This document shows, one piece after another, positions 1-14,747 of a DNA stretch of 63,720 nucleotides. The first letter of the stretch is position 1; each line of letters opens with the position of its first letter. The translations under genes were made by a program, and so were the position numbers. Source of the DNA: Lachnospiraceae bacterium (GTDB lineage Bacteria; Bacillota; Clostridia; Lachnospirales; Lachnospiraceae); NCBI GenBank assembly GCA_015056975.1, contig SVFG01000003.1, positions 1 through 63,720 of the forward strand, given 5' to 3'. The notes under the pieces are model-generated. The model was not told where the DNA came from. It saw only the letters and a program-made list of their open reading frames with translations, and made no database searches.

Positions 1-1344
1 CAAGCCGGTGAGAGCTCTAAGACGCATATCTACAATTGCCTGAGCCTGAGCATCGGAAAGCTCAAAACGCTCAATCAATCTTTCCTTTGCAATCTGTGTA
101 TTCTGACTGCTGCGGATAATGGAAATGACTTCATCAATAAAATCCAAAGCCTTAAGAAGACCCTGCAAAATATGGTCTCTTTCCTCAGCCTTATTTAAAT
201 CATATTTGGTTCTTCTGGTAACAACATCCTCCTGATGCTTCAGGTAATAGGTGAGCATCTGAAGAAGGTTCATAACCTTGGGCTCGTTATTTACCAAAGC
301 AAGCATAATCACACCAAAGGTATCCTGCAGCTGGGTATGCTTGTACAGCTGATTCAAAATCACGTTGGCATTGGCATCTCTGCGAAGCTCAATTACCACG
401 CGGACACCTTCTCTGTTGGACTCATCACGGATATCAGTGATACCGTCAATCTTTTTGAGCTTAACTAACTCGGCAATCTTGATAATCAGATTTGCCTTAT
501 TTACCATATAGGGAAGCTCGGTAGCAATAATCTGACTCTTACCGTTAGGAAGAGTCTCTATATTAGTAACGGCGCGCACTCTTATTTTACCACGACCGGT
601 ACGATATGCTTCCTCACAGCCTCTGGTACCCATTATCAAACCACCGGTAGGAAAATCGGGTGCCTTTACAATATCAAGAATTTCTTCGATAGTAGTTTCT
701 CTGTTTTCTTCCACACGATTATCAATAATCTTGATAACTGCCTGCACTACTTCACGAAGATTGTGAGGGGGAATATTGGTAGCCATACCTACTGCAATAC
801 CGGTTGTACCGTTTACCAAAAGGTTAGGATAACGGCTGGGAAGTACCACAGGCTCCTTCTCCGTATCATCGAAGTTAGGCGCAAAATCTACGGTATCCTT
901 GTTGATATCGGCAAGAAGCTCCATGGAAATCTTGGAAAGTCTCGCCTCGGTATAACGCATTGCCGCAGCACCGTCACCGTCCATGGAACCAAAGTTACCA
1001 TGACCGTCAACCAAAGGATATCTGGTGGACCAATCCTGAGCCATATTTACCAAAGCACCGTAAATAGAGCTGTCACCATGGGGGTGATATTTACCCATAG
1101 TGTCACCGACAATACGGGCACTCTTACGATGAGGCTTATCAGGTCCGTTATTCAACTCAATCATGGAATAAAGCACACGACGCTGTACAGGCTTTAAACC
1201 GTCTCTTACATCAGGAAGCGCACGGGACGCAATTACGCTCATGGCATAATCGATGTAAAAGGTTTCCATCCTCTCTTTCAAATCCACTTCGTGGATTTTG
1301 TCTACTTCCACTTCGGGATTTTTATCAAAAATATCGTCGTTCAT
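1..1344 (-). CDS. gyrA: DNA gyrase subunit A, N-terminal part (runs off the window edge)
   Basis: Reverse-strand translation [61 protein letters not shown]... is GyrA; absent from the ORF track because it is open at the window edge. Confidence 0.97.
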   Translation of the reverse strand, partial: MNDDIFDKNPEVEVDKIHEVDLKERMETFYIDYAMSVIASRALPDVRDGLKPVQRRVLYSMIELNNGPDKPHRKSARIVGDTMGKYHPHGDSSIYGALVNMAQDWSTRYPLVDGHGNFGSMDGDGAAAMRYTEARLSKISMELLADINKDTVDFAPNFDDTEKEPVVLPSRYPNLLVNGTTGIAVGMATNIPPHNLREVVQAVIKIIDNRVEENRETTIEEILDIVKAPDFPTGGLIMGTRGCEEAYRTGRGKIRVRAVTNIETLPNGKSQIIATELPYMVNKANLIIKIAELVKLKKIDGITDIRDESNREGVRVVIELRRDANANVILNQLYKHTQLQDTFGVIMLALVNNEPKVMNLLQMLTYYLKHQEDVVTRRTKYDLNKAEERDHILQGLLKALDFIDEVISIIRSSQNTQIAKERLIERFELSDAQAQAIVDMRLRALTGL

Positions 1345-1540
1345 AGTTTCCTCATTTCTACATATAAATTATGTATATATTTGGACATCTTGCTTGCTTC
1401 GCAAGTACTACATCCATTTGGACATCTAACTTGCTTCGCAAGTTAGACACCCATTCGCTACGGCTTCGCCTACGCTCATGGTTGCTACTCGCCAAGTATA
1501 CGAATTATATTGCAAGCATATAATTCGTATATTTGCCTCG

Positions 1541-4799
<3,259 letters not shown>

Positions 4800-4808
4800 A
4801 TTTCACCT

Positions 4809-5033
4809 TTATTTGAATAATAATTTTGATTCTACCTTGACGGTTTGTCCTTCATACTCAAAGGTATCTCCGGGAACCAGCTTCTTGCCACGGCGGGTAT
4901 CAATCTCACCGTTTACTTTTACCAGACCATCCTGGACTACAAGCTTGGCATCAACGCCGGATTCCACAAGACCGGCAAGTTTTAAGGCCTGGCCGAGTTT
5001 GATGAAATCGTCTTTTATGTATATAGTTTCCAT
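4809..5033 (-). CDS. S4-domain RNA-binding protein (YaaA type)
   Basis: 74-aa S4 domain between dnaN and recF, the conserved yaaA position. Confidence 0.9.
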   Translation of the reverse strand: METIYIKDDFIKLGQALKLAGLVESGVDAKLVVQDGLVKVNGEIDTRRGKKLVPGDTFEYEGQTVKVESKLLFK

Positions 5034-5055
5034 AAAATCTCCAAATAAAATTATT

Positions 5056-6165
5056 TTAGCTTACTGTTGTAAAGTTTACAGGCAAAATAAGATAAATATA
5101 GCTCTCTTCCTCGTTCTTGATGAAGCAGGGTGCCTTTGGATTAACCATGTAAAGGTCTACTTCCTCATCATCAATAACGCGAAGCGCGTCAATTAAGAAT
5201 TTGGGATTGAAACCAATCATCAAATCCTTACCCTTCTTATCAATGTCAATTTCTTCATTCATGGAACCTACGATGGAATTAATCTTAAGCTCCATGCTTC
5301 CGTCGGTAATGGTAATAATAATAGGCTTCTTGTCACCCTCTTTTACAAGAAGAGTAGCTCTGTCAATACAGCTTAAAAGCTCTTTCTTGTTGATGGTAAC
5401 CTTTGTCTCATAATCACTGGAAAGCATCTGCTCAATTCTGAAATACTCTCCTTCAATCAATCTGGATACAACAACAGTATTGCCGAATTCAAATACAATA
5501 TGCTTTGCAGTAAAGGAAATCGTTACATCACTGTCCGCATCACCGGGTAAAATCTTGCTTACCTCATTCAAAGTCTTACCGGGAACTACTACCTTAATCG
5601 GATCATAGCTGTTCTTTAACTGAATCTTACGGATGGAAATACGGTGTCCGTCAAGGGAAACTACCTTCAATTCATCGCCATTGATATCAAAAAGCTCACC
5701 TGTCATCAGCTTGTTATTATCATTGTCAGAAATAGAGAAGATGGTCTGTCTTACTACTTCCTTCAAAGTAAACTGACTTACAATCACCTGGTTTTCCTTT
5801 TCAATCACGGGAAGGTAAGAGAAATCTTCACCGGATTTACCAATAATGGTAAACTTAGCCTTCTCACAGGTAATCACTGTTTTGAAGGAAGCATCTGTCT
5901 CAATGGTAATATCACTGTCGGGAAGCTTTCTTACAATTTCAAGAAATACCTTAGCATCTAAAGCAATGATACCTTTTTCCACAATATCACCTTCGATTGT
6001 GGTCTCTATACCAAGCTCCATATCATTAGCAGTCAACTGAATGAATCCTTTTGTAGCATCTACAAGAATACATTCTAAGATAGACATGGTAGTCTTATTT
6101 GGAACAGCCTTTGAAACAATTTGTAATCCGTTTAAAAGATTTGATTTTGTACATACTAACTTCAT
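5056..6165 (-). CDS. dnaN: DNA polymerase III beta subunit (sliding clamp)
   Basis: 369-aa DnaN-like sequence, C-terminal LILPVNFTTVS, adjacent to dnaA. Confidence 0.97.
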   Translation of the reverse strand: MKLVCTKSNLLNGLQIVSKAVPNKTTMSILECILVDATKGFIQLTANDMELGIETTIEGDIVEKGIIALDAKVFLEIVRKLPDSDITIETDASFKTVITCEKAKFTIIGKSGEDFSYLPVIEKENQVIVSQFTLKEVVRQTIFSISDNDNNKLMTGELFDINGDELKVVSLDGHRISIRKIQLKNSYDPIKVVVPGKTLNEVSKILPGDADSDVTISFTAKHIVFEFGNTVVVSRLIEGEYFRIEQMLSSDYETKVTINKKELLSCIDRATLLVKEGDKKPIIITITDGSMELKINSIVGSMNEEIDIDKKGKDLMIGFNPKFLIDALRVIDDEEVDLYMVNPKAPCFIKNEEESYIYLILPVNFTTVS

Positions 6166-6454
6166 GTGTGTATAACTCCCTTCGTCTCAAATGTGTGTTT
6201 TTGGCTTGCGCAAATAATATAAATTATTAAAGAATTTAGTATTATAATTAATAATAGATGTTGATATGTGTAAAACTATTTCTATTATACTATTTTTCTG
6301 GCAAAAAGGGAATGGATAAGATGTGAATTTATCAAGAATAATAATGGGATAACTTGATAGTTATTCACAAGATATTTTAACACCTTTTTCCAATAAAAAA
6401 GTTTTCAACAGGTTTACTTAAATTATTAACATCTTACCCACATCAGAATGTGGA
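6166..6454. other. oriC: dnaA-dnaN intergenic part of a bipartite origin (candidate)
   Basis: AT-rich, with DnaA-box-like 9-mers (TTATTCACA near 6361, TTCAACAGG, CACATCAGAATGTGGATTA). Confidence 0.5.
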
Positions 6455-7819
6455 TTAAGAGGGTATAATTTTCTTTTTAATGATGTCTATTTTGTTCCTT
6501 AATTCTTCATTGCTGTTTATTTCAGAAGCAATTTTATTGACACCGTGGATAATGGTGGTGTGATCCTTTTTACCAAGCATTTTACCGATGTCAGCAAAGG
6601 AGGTATCCGTAAGCTCTCTGCAAAGATACATGACAACCTGTCTGGGCTGTACAAATTCGGAATTTCTCCTCTTGGAAGTAATATCTTCCACTTTTACACC
6701 AAAATGTTCAGCAACTACATTAATAATAAGGGAAGGTGTAATCTCTTTAGGCTTATTAGGATAAATAACATCCTTAAGAGCTTCCTCTGCCAATGCAAGA
6801 GTCAAATCTACCTTATTTAATTTAGCAAAGGCAATGATTTTATTGAAAGCACCTTCCAGCTCTCTAATGTTAGATTTAATATTGGTAGCTATGTACTTAA
6901 TAATATCTTCATCAATCTGCTTGTCATAGCTTTCAGCATTCTTGCGAAGAATAGCCATTCTGGTTTCATAATCAGGCTGTTGGATATCTGCAATTAATCC
7001 CCACTCGAAACGGGAACGGAATCTCTCTTCCAAGGTCTCCATCTCTTTAGGAGGCTTGTCTGAGGATAAAATAATCTGTTTTCTGGCAGAATGAAGTACG
7101 TTAAAGGTGTGGAAAAACTCTTCCTGAGTACTTTCCTTTCCTATTATAAACTGTACATCGTCTACCATAAGTACATCAACGGTTCTGTATTTTTCACGAA
7201 GCTTTGTCATGGATGCAGCATTACCGCTACGGATGGATTCAATTACTTCGTTGGTAAACTCTTCACTTGTTACATACAAAACCTTCATATCAGGATTGTT
7301 TTCTAATATAAAATGTCCGATGGAATGCATAAGGTGAGTTTTACCGAGTCCCGGTCCTCCATATAAATAGAGAGGATTGTAAACAACACCCGGAGTTTCT
7401 GCTACGGCCAGACATGCAGAATGTGCAAATTTATTGTTACTTCCTACTACGAAAGTATCAAATTTATATTTAGGATTAAGATTTGCATTTTCATAATTAA
7501 TATTATAGATATATCCTGAATTTGAAATTTCAGGTTCTGCAAGAGTCTGAACCTTGACATCATTCTCCAAAAGAAAATTAACGTCATATTCATGATCAAA
7601 CATTTCAGAAATAGTAACCTGGAAAAATGTTTTATATTTGGAAGAAATATAATTAAGAGTGTGCCCCTGATCGGAAGGAATCACAATATTTACTGTATCG
7701 TTTTCAATACTGTAAAATTCAAGAGGCTTTACCCATGTATTAAAAGAGATGTTTGATAAGCTATATTCCTTTCTTATAATCTCTTTAATTTCTTCCCAAT
7801 TTTCTTTAATAGCTGTCAT
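6455..7819 (-). CDS. dnaA: Chromosomal replication initiator DnaA
   Basis: GGPGLGKTHLMHSIG Walker A, VDDVQFI, C-terminal DnaA-box-binding helix (GKKDHTTIIHGVNKI). Confidence 0.99.
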   Translation of the reverse strand: MTAIKENWEEIKEIIRKEYSLSNISFNTWVKPLEFYSIENDTVNIVIPSDQGHTLNYISSKYKTFFQVTISEMFDHEYDVNFLLENDVKVQTLAEPEISNSGYIYNINYENANLNPKYKFDTFVVGSNNKFAHSACLAVAETPGVVYNPLYLYGGPGLGKTHLMHSIGHFILENNPDMKVLYVTSEEFTNEVIESIRSGNAASMTKLREKYRTVDVLMVDDVQFIIGKESTQEEFFHTFNVLHSARKQIILSSDKPPKEMETLEERFRSRFEWGLIADIQQPDYETRMAILRKNAESYDKQIDEDIIKYIATNIKSNIRELEGAFNKIIAFAKLNKVDLTLALAEEALKDVIYPNKPKEITPSLIINVVAEHFGVKVEDITSKRRNSEFVQPRQVVMYLCRELTDTSFADIGKMLGKKDHTTIIHGVNKIASEINSNEELRNKIDIIKKKIIPS

Positions 7820-7829
7820 TTTTATACAT

Positions 7830-8225
7830 TCCTTCCATGTTATTATTCCATACTAATTAATTGTATAATAGTTTTAAAAATATTTCAAATATTAGTTTTG
7901 AACATGGTATGGATAAAGTTATCCACATAATGTTGATAACTATGTTTATAAATAAATACAAAATTATTACATGTGGATAGGGATGTGTAAAAGTGGATAA
8001 AAGGGTATCGTTGGAAATAAAAGGAAAATAAATAATAAAAATGGATTATACACATGTTTTACACAAAGTAATCCATAAAAAAATTATTAATATCCACATG
8101 TTATCAACATAGTGTGGATAAATTTTAAATATATATTTTATGTGTATATCTATGTGGATAACTGAAAAAAGTTTTTTTAAGTGTCTAGAAAATATAGTAT
8201 TTAAAGGAAAAAACAGAAAAATAAC
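7830..8225. other. oriC: Replication origin, DnaA-box cluster between dnaA and rpmH
   Basis: TTATCCACA 7919-7927; TGTGGATAG 7972-7980; AGTGGATAA 7992-8000; TTATACACA 8046-8054; TATCCACA 8091-8098; TTATCAACA 8101-8109; TGTGGATAA 8113-8121 and 8153-8161; very AT-rich; divergent dnaA/rpmH. Confidence 0.93.
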
Positions 8226-8227
8226 CC

Positions 8228-8256
8228 TTGACATCAGGTAGCTTTTCCTATACAAT
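8228..8256 (+). promoter_or_regulatory. Sigma-A promoter for rpmH
   Basis: TTGACA 8228-8233, 17-bp spacer, TACAAT 8251-8256. Confidence 0.7.
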
Positions 8257-8333
8257 CAAAATGCTATTTTCCTGAAAAAGTAAAATTAGTTTACCTTTAT
8301 ATAAAAGGTTTCAGAGAAGGAGGTGCTTTCCAC

Positions 8334-8468
8334 ATGAAGATGACATTTCAGCCTAAGAAGCGTTCACACGCAAAGGTTCACGGTTTCAGAGCCAGAATGA
8401 GTACACCTGGCGGAAGAAAGGTTTTAGCAGCAAGACGTGCAAAAGGAAGAAAGAAATTATCAGCATAG
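8334..8468 (+). CDS. rpmH: 50S ribosomal protein L34
   Basis: [44 protein letters not shown], 44 aa (below the ORF-track cutoff). Confidence 0.98.
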   Translation: MKMTFQPKKRSHAKVHGFRARMSTPGGRKVLAARRAKGRKKLSA

Positions 8469-8519
8469 GTCACAGCAATGTGACCTTTTTTTCTCTTATT
8501 AAAATCAAGGGAGAAGTAA

Positions 8520-8858
8520 ATGCAATTTTCAGAGTCATTAAGGAAAAATCACGAATTCCAAGCTGTTTACAAGAACGGAAAACAATATGCAAATAAGTAT
8601 TTGGTAATGTATGTAAAGGAAAATGGCTTAGCTTGTAACAGAATAGGAATAAGTGTGAGTAAAAAGGTCGGAAACAGTGTTATCCGACATCGTGTTAAGA
8701 GATTAATAAAAGAAGGATACAGATTACAGGAAAAAATATTCAATAGTGGTTTGGATATTGTAATCGTTGCAAGAGTCAGTGCTGCTTCAGTAGGTTTTTA
8801 TGAACTGGAGAGCGCATTGTTACATCTTGGAAAGCTTCAGCAGATCATTAAGTTATGA
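8520..8858 (+). CDS. rnpA: Ribonuclease P protein component
   Basis: RnpA motif ([23 protein letters not shown]); follows rpmH. Confidence 0.96.
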   Translation: MQFSESLRKNHEFQAVYKNGKQYANKYLVMYVKENGLACNRIGISVSKKVGNSVIRHRVKRLIKEGYRLQEKIFNSGLDIVIVARVSAASVGFYELESALLHLGKLQQIIKL

Positions 8859-9067
8859 AAAAACTTTTTATTGGCATTATTAAATTATATCAAAAGTATA
8901 TATCTCCACATAAGGGTCCGGGATGTTGTAAATATATTCCTACCTGTTCACAGTATGGAATAGAAGCAATTCAAAAATACGGAGCTTTTAAAGGTGGATT
9001 ACTTACAATTTGGAGGATACTCAGATGTAATCCCTTTTCAAAAGGTGGTTATGATCCGGTTCCTTAA
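8855..9067 (+). CDS. yidD: Membrane protein insertion efficiency factor YidD
   Basis: [33 protein letters not shown]. Confidence 0.96.
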   Translation: MKKLFIGIIKLYQKYISPHKGPGCCKYIPTCSQYGIEAIQKYGAFKGGLLTIWRILRCNPFSKGGYDPVP

Positions 9068-9094
9068 TTAATAATGTCAATGCCAGGAGGATAA

Positions 9095-10417
9095 ATGAAC
9101 GGAATTTTATTGACACAGCATGATGGATTTATTTTAGGTCCCATCGCGAAGTTACTTGGCCTTATTATGGAAGGTATCTTTTGGGTGATTGACCTGATTG
9201 GTATTCCTAATATAGGTCTGGCTATCATTTTATTTACTATTGTTGTAAATATTCTGATGATGCCTCTTACAATTAAACAACAGAAATTTTCAAAGCTTTC
9301 TGCAATTATTCAGCCGGAAGTACAAGCTATTCAGGCAAAGTATAAGAACAGAAAAGATCAGGAGAGCCAGATGGCTATGAGCCAGGAGGTTCAGAAGGTT
9401 TATGCAAAATACGGTGTTTCCCAGACAGGCGGATGTCTGTATCTGCTGATTCAGATGCCTATTTTGTTTGCTCTGTACAGAGTTATTTATGCAATTCCCG
9501 CTTATGTAAGCAAGGTTGGTGATACCTTCAGAGTTCTTGCAAATGCTATTATAAGTCATGATGGCGGAAAAGGTGTAGAAGTATTAAAGTCTATGACAGA
9601 TGGCAAAATTGCTCAGACAATCTCCATGTATGGCAAGGGTTTGGATGCTACTACTACAAAGGGTGTAGAAAATGGTGTGATTGATGTTTTAAACAGACTT
9701 TCTTCTACAGACATGGCTACTGTAGCTGAGAAATTTAATTTGTCAGAATTACAACATAATGGTGAAGTTATTTTAGGTGATGGCGGATTATTGGAAACAT
9801 ATAATAATTTCCTTGGTCTTAATATTGTAAATTCACCTCAGCAGATTATGATGGAGGCTTTTGCAAAAGGTGCCATTCTTGTTGGTATCGGTGCATTATT
9901 GATTCCTATTTTGTCTGTAATTACACAGTGGATTAATACCAAGCTGATGCCTCAGCACAATACAAACAATGATAACGGTATGGGATCTTCCATGAAGACC
10001 ATGAATCTGGTAATGCCTCTTATTTCTGCATGGTTCAGTTTTTCCTGGGCAGCAGGTATGGGTATCTACTGGGTAGCAGGTAATATTGTAAGATGTATCC
10101 AGCAGGTTATTGTTAATAAGCATATGGACAAGATTAGTTTGGAAGAGCTGATTGAGCAGAATAAAGAAAAGAGTGCCAAGAAGCTTGCAAAGCTGGAAGC
10201 TAATCAAGAACGCATGAATGCATATGCAAACATGAAGACCAGAAATATTCAAAACCGTGCAAATACTACTACCAATGTTTCTGAAGCTGAAAAAGAAGAA
10301 GCCATGAAGAAGGCTACAGAATATTACAATAGTGGTAATGTTAAGCCCGGAAGTATGATGGCTAAGGCTAATATGGTAAGACAGTATAACGAAAAAAATA
10401 ATAAAGATAACAATTAA
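9095..10417 (+). CDS. yidC: Membrane protein insertase YidC/OxaA
   Basis: YidC/Oxa1 transmembrane core (NILMMPLTIKQQKFSKLSAIIQPEVQAIQAKYKNRKDQE, GGCLYLLIQMPILFALYRVI). Confidence 0.95.
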   Translation: MNGILLTQHDGFILGPIAKLLGLIMEGIFWVIDLIGIPNIGLAIILFTIVVNILMMPLTIKQQKFSKLSAIIQPEVQAIQAKYKNRKDQESQMAMSQEVQKVYAKYGVSQTGGCLYLLIQMPILFALYRVIYAIPAYVSKVGDTFRVLANAIISHDGGKGVEVLKSMTDGKIAQTISMYGKGLDATTTKGVENGVIDVLNRLSSTDMATVAEKFNLSELQHNGEVILGDGGLLETYNNFLGLNIVNSPQQIMMEAFAKGAILVGIGALLIPILSVITQWINTKLMPQHNTNNDNGMGSSMKTMNLVMPLISAWFSFSWAAGMGIYWVAGNIVRCIQQVIVNKHMDKISLEELIEQNKEKSAKKLAKLEANQERMNAYANMKTRNIQNRANTTTNVSEAEKEEAMKKATEYYNSGNVKPGSMMAKANMVRQYNEKNNKDNN

Positions 10418-10432
10418 TATTTACGATTAATT

Positions 10433-11071
10433 ATGGAGGAAAAAGATATGGAATTTATTGAAGTATCTGCTAAAACAGTAAGTGATGCAATTACTGAAGC
10501 TTGTCAGAAGCTTGGTGTAACCAGTGATAAATTGGAATATCAGGTAGTAGAAGAAGGTTCCAACGGATTTTTGGGAATCGGTGCAAAGCCTGCAATTATT
10601 AAGGCTGCTGTAAAGTGTTCTATTGAAGATAATGCAAAAATCTTTTTGAATGATGTATTTGAGGCAATGAAGCTTGAAGTTGTTGTTACTGTAAAATATG
10701 ATGAAGAAGAAAGAACCATGGACATCGATTTGAGCGGTGATGAAATGGGCGTACTTATCGGTAAGAGAGGACAGACTCTTGATTCTTTACAGTATCTGGT
10801 TTCTTTGGTAGTTAACAAGGATGCTGAGAATTATATCAGAGTTAAGGTTGATACCGAAAATTACAGACAGAGAAGAAAGGATACTCTTGAAAATCTTGCA
10901 AAGAATATTTCTTACAAGGTAAAGAGAACCAAGAGAGCTGTATCCTTGGAGCCTATGAATCCTTATGAGAGACGTATTATCCATTCTGCACTTCAGAATG
11001 ACAGATATGTTTCTACACATAGTGAAGGTGAAGAGCCTTTCAGAAGAGTTGTTGTAACTTTAAAGAAATAG
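10433..11071 (+). CDS. jag: Jag / KhpB-type RNA-binding protein
   Basis: Jag N-domain (EVSAKTVSDAITEACQKLGV), KH (GVLIGKRGQTLDSLQYLVSLVVNK), R3H (EPMNPYERRIIHSALQ). Confidence 0.95.
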   Translation: MEEKDMEFIEVSAKTVSDAITEACQKLGVTSDKLEYQVVEEGSNGFLGIGAKPAIIKAAVKCSIEDNAKIFLNDVFEAMKLEVVVTVKYDEEERTMDIDLSGDEMGVLIGKRGQTLDSLQYLVSLVVNKDAENYIRVKVDTENYRQRRKDTLENLAKNISYKVKRTKRAVSLEPMNPYERRIIHSALQNDRYVSTHSEGEEPFRRVVVTLKK

Positions 11072-11083
11072 TTAAAATGGTAC

Positions 11084-11220
11084 ATTCAAGCCAGATTACC
11101 GTTCTTGCACGGACACGCTCTCGCTCGGATAAAAACGTAGCGGTACAAAGTCGGCACAGGACGCCGACTAAGGACCGACGTTTTTATACGGTCCTTAGAA
11201 GAAGGTAATCTGGCTTGAAT
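11084..11220 (-). repeat. Structured intergenic palindromic element, copy 1 (inverted orientation)
   Basis: 17-bp perfect terminal inverted repeats ATTCAAGCCAGATTACC/GGTAATCTGGCTTGAAT; internal stems TAAGGACCG/CGGTCCTTA, GTCGGC/GCCGAC, ATAAAAACGT/ACGTTTTTAT; reverse-strand core resembles copies 2 and 3. Confidence 0.75.
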
Positions 11221-11304
11221 TCACTTTTGTGACATATTATAATATAATTTTGTAAAGTTACTTTTTGTTATAATTTATTTCTTTAAATTTTGAGGAATTA
11301 TTAT

Positions 11305-12753
11305 ATGTTAAATAATTTTAATTCGGATACAATTGCTGCAGTGGCGACTGCTTTGTCGGATTCGGGGATTGGAATTGTGAGGATAAGCGGACCGGAAGCA
11401 ATTGATATTGCAGATAAGGTTTTTTGTACGAAGATTGGTAAGAGAAAGTTAAAGAATGTAGACAGTCATACGATTCATTATGGCTATATTGTAGATTGTA
11501 AAGATGAAAATAATATTTTGTCAGAAGGTTGGCAGAATTATATTATAGATGAAGTAATGGTTGCAGTAATGAAAGCGCCAAAAAGCTATACCATGGAGGA
11601 TACGGTTGAGATTAACTGTCATGGTGGTGTGCTTGTTATGCAGAAAATATTGGAGACTGTATTAAAGCATGGTGCCAGACTGGCACAGCCCGGTGAATTT
11701 ACAAAGAGAGCTTTTTTAAACGGAAGAATTGATTTGTCTAAGGCAGAGGCAGTTATTGATGTGATTCATTCCCAGAATGAATTTGCTCTGCAGTCTTCCA
11801 TTAATCAGTTACAGGGAAACCTGTCCAAAGAAGTAAGAAGTCTTAGAGAAGAAATTATTTATGAAATTGCTTTTATAGAATCTGCTTTGGATGATCCGGA
11901 GCATATCAGTCTGGATGGTTACAAAGATAAGATTGATGAAAAGGTAAGTAATTTAAGTGAGAGAGTAGAAAAACTACTTGCAACTGCGGATAACGGCAGA
12001 TTGATGAAGGAAGGAATCAGTACGGTTATTGTGGGAAAGCCCAATGCCGGTAAATCCTCACTGTTAAATATTATGGTGGGGGAAGAACGTGCCATTGTTA
12101 CGGATATTGCAGGTACTACCAGAGATGTGTTGCAGGAATCCATTAAGCTTCACGGTATCGGTTTAAATATTATTGATACTGCCGGAATCCGTACTACAGA
12201 GGATGTAGTAGAAAAGATTGGTGTAGAGAAGGCAAAAAAATATGCAAATGAAGCGGACTTGATATTGTATGTGGTGGATGCTTCCGTGGCACTTGATGAT
12301 AGTGACAGAGAAATTATTACTTTGCTTGAGGATAAAAATGTTATTGTTCTTTTGAATAAATCTGATTTGACTGCAGCCGTGGAAGAGTCGGATTTGTTAC
12401 AGGTAATTGATGAATTGGTACCCGGTCATAAGAAGATAGAAATGATTCGCACCTCAACAAAGGATAATACCGGTATTGATACATTTGAAAATACGATTAA
12501 AGAAATGTTTTTTAAGGGCAACCTGAAAAATAATAATCAGATAGTTATTACAAATATGCGTCACAAGGAAGCTTTACAGAATACTTATGACAGTTTGCAG
12601 ATGGTAAAAAGAAGTCTGATGGATGATATGCCGGAGGATTTTTATTCCATTGATTTGATGAGTGCGTATTCTTCTCTTGGATTTATTATCGGTGAAGAAG
12701 TGGATGATGATTTGGTAAATGAGATATTTACAAAGTTTTGTATGGGTAAGTAA
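11305..12753 (+). CDS. mnmE: tRNA modification GTPase MnmE
   Basis: TrmE N-domain ([21 protein letters not shown]), GTPase ([20 protein letters not shown]), C-terminal FCMGK; start at ATG 11305 after TGAGGAATTATT. Confidence 0.97.
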   Translation: MLNNFNSDTIAAVATALSDSGIGIVRISGPEAIDIADKVFCTKIGKRKLKNVDSHTIHYGYIVDCKDENNILSEGWQNYIIDEVMVAVMKAPKSYTMEDTVEINCHGGVLVMQKILETVLKHGARLAQPGEFTKRAFLNGRIDLSKAEAVIDVIHSQNEFALQSSINQLQGNLSKEVRSLREEIIYEIAFIESALDDPEHISLDGYKDKIDEKVSNLSERVEKLLATADNGRLMKEGISTVIVGKPNAGKSSLLNIMVGEERAIVTDIAGTTRDVLQESIKLHGIGLNIIDTAGIRTTEDVVEKIGVEKAKKYANEADLILYVVDASVALDDSDREIITLLEDKNVIVLLNKSDLTAAVEESDLLQVIDELVPGHKKIEMIRTSTKDNTGIDTFENTIKEMFFKGNLKNNNQIVITNMRHKEALQNTYDSLQMVKRSLMDDMPEDFYSIDLMSAYSSLGFIIGEEVDDDLVNEIFTKFCMGK

Positions 12754-12776
12754 TCGTCATTAGGAATGAGGAAAAA

Positions 12777-14738
12777 ATGTCTGAATTAGTTACAATTAAG
12801 GAAAACGGAATCAGGGAAAAAGTAGATGTATGTGTGGTTGGTGCAGGACATGCCGGATGTGAGGCAGCGCTTGCATGTGCCAGACTTGGTTTGAATACAG
12901 TTATTTTTACAGTGAGTGTAGACAGTATTGCACTGATGCCCTGTAATCCCAATATCGGTGGTTCTTCCAAGGGACACTTGGTGAGAGAGCTGGATGCTCT
13001 TGGAGGTGAAATGGGTAAAGTGATTGATAAGACATTTATCCAGTCAAAAATGTTAAATGTTTCTAAGGGACCTGCTGTACATTCTCTGCGTGCACAGGCA
13101 GATAAAGCGGATTATACCCGCACCATGCGTAAGGTTTTGGAAAATCAGGAAAATCTGACGATCAAACAGGCTGAAGTCTGTGAGCTTTTGTGGGAAGAAT
13201 CTGCTGAAAAAGAAAATATGAAAAAGATTACCGGTGTAAAGACATTTACCGGCACTGTTTATGAATGTAAGGCGGTCATTCTTTGTACAGGTACCTATTT
13301 GCGTGCAAGATGTCTGTGTGGTGAAGCAATTACTTATACCGGTCCCAACGGTTTGCAGGCTGCAAATTATCTTACGGATTCTCTGAAAAATATGGGTATC
13401 GAAATGCGCCGTTTTAAGACAGGAACTCCTGCCAGAATGGATGGTACTACCATTGATTATTCCAAGATGGAGGAGCAGTTTGGTGATGAGAGAGTGGTAC
13501 CCTTTTCTTTTTCTACTGATCCTGAGAGTATACAGAAGGAACAGGTTTCCTGCTGGCTTACTTATACCAATGAAAAGACTCATGAAATTATACGTGGTAA
13601 TTTAGACCGCTCTCCTATTTATGCAGGAATCATTGAAGGAACCGGTCCCAGATACTGTCCCTCTATTGAAGATAAGGTTGTAAAGTTTGCCGAGAAAGAA
13701 AGACACCAGGTATTTATTGAGCCGGAGGGTCTGCATACCAATGAAATGTATGTGGGTGGTATGTCTTCCTCTTTACCGGAGGATGTGCAGCTTGCCATGT
13801 ATCGTACTGTTCCCGGTTTGGAAAATTGTAAAATTGTAAGAAATGCTTATGCAATTGAATATGATTGTATTAATGCAAGACAGCTTTATCCTTCTTTGGA
13901 GTTTAAGGAGGTAAAAGGCTTATTTAGTGGTGGCCAATTTAACGGAAGCAGTGGTTATGAGGAGGCAGCATGTCAGGGACTTGTAGCAGGTATCAATGCT
14001 GCGATGTCCATATTTGGAAGAGAGCCTCTTGTAATGGACCGTTCAGAAAGTTATATCGGTGTACTGATTGATGATTTAGTGACAAAGGATAACAGAGAGC
14101 CTTATCGTATGATGACTTCCCGCGCAGAGTACAGACTTTTGCTTCGTCAGGATAATGCAGATATCAGACTTCGCAAAAAGGGCTATGAAATTGGCTTGAT
14201 TTCCAAAGAAGAATATGATGCATTGCTGCAAAAAGAAAATTTGATTGAAAAGGAAATGAACCGTCTGAAAAATACTTCAGTCGGTGCCAATAAAGAGATT
14301 CAGGCATTTTTGGAGGCTCACGGAAGCTCTACCTTAAAAACTGCTGCAACCTTGGCAGAACTCATTTGTCGTCCGGAGCTTGGTTATGAAGCTATTGCTG
14401 AGATAGATAAAGAACGTGAAAATTTTGCGTTGGAGGTATGTGGAAAACCTTCCCTTCCTCAAGCTGTATTGGAACAGGTTGAGATTGAAATTAAGAACGA
14501 GAGCTATATCATCAGACAAAAACGTCAGGTAGAGCAGTATAAAAAGATGGAGAAAAAGAAAATACCTGAAAATTTGAATTATGATGAGGTTCCTTCCCTG
14601 CGTTTGGAAGCAAGACAGAAGCTGAAACAGTTTATGCCGGTTTCTGTGGGACAGGCTTCCAGAATTTCAGGTGTTTCACCTGCGGATATTTCTGTACTGT
14701 TGGTCTATTTGGAAACCTATAAAAATACTAACAAATAA
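12777..14738 (+). CDS. mnmG: tRNA uridine-5-carboxymethylaminomethyl modification enzyme MnmG
   Basis: FAD-binding [65 protein letters not shown]. Confidence 0.98.
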   Translation: MSELVTIKENGIREKVDVCVVGAGHAGCEAALACARLGLNTVIFTVSVDSIALMPCNPNIGGSSKGHLVRELDALGGEMGKVIDKTFIQSKMLNVSKGPAVHSLRAQADKADYTRTMRKVLENQENLTIKQAEVCELLWEESAEKENMKKITGVKTFTGTVYECKAVILCTGTYLRARCLCGEAITYTGPNGLQAANYLTDSLKNMGIEMRRFKTGTPARMDGTTIDYSKMEEQFGDERVVPFSFSTDPESIQKEQVSCWLTYTNEKTHEIIRGNLDRSPIYAGIIEGTGPRYCPSIEDKVVKFAEKERHQVFIEPEGLHTNEMYVGGMSSSLPEDVQLAMYRTVPGLENCKIVRNAYAIEYDCINARQLYPSLEFKEVKGLFSGGQFNGSSGYEEAACQGLVAGINAAMSIFGREPLVMDRSESYIGVLIDDLVTKDNREPYRMMTSRAEYRLLLRQDNADIRLRKKGYEIGLISKEEYDALLQKENLIEKEMNRLKNTSVGANKEIQAFLEAHGSSTLKTAATLAELICRPELGYEAIAEIDKERENFALEVCGKPSLPQAVLEQVEIEIKNESYIIRQKRQVEQYKKMEKKKIPENLNYDEVPSLRLEARQKLKQFMPVSVGQASRISGVSPADISVLLVYLETYKNTNK

Positions 14739-14747
14739 GAGGTCATA

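Noticed and set aside
763-1197. 144-aa plus-strand ORF over gyrA
   Set aside because: Lies wholly opposite gyrA coding sequence
8046-8255. 69-aa minus-strand ORF in the origin
   Set aside because: Overlaps DnaA boxes and the rpmH promoter; composition is AT-rich origin DNA
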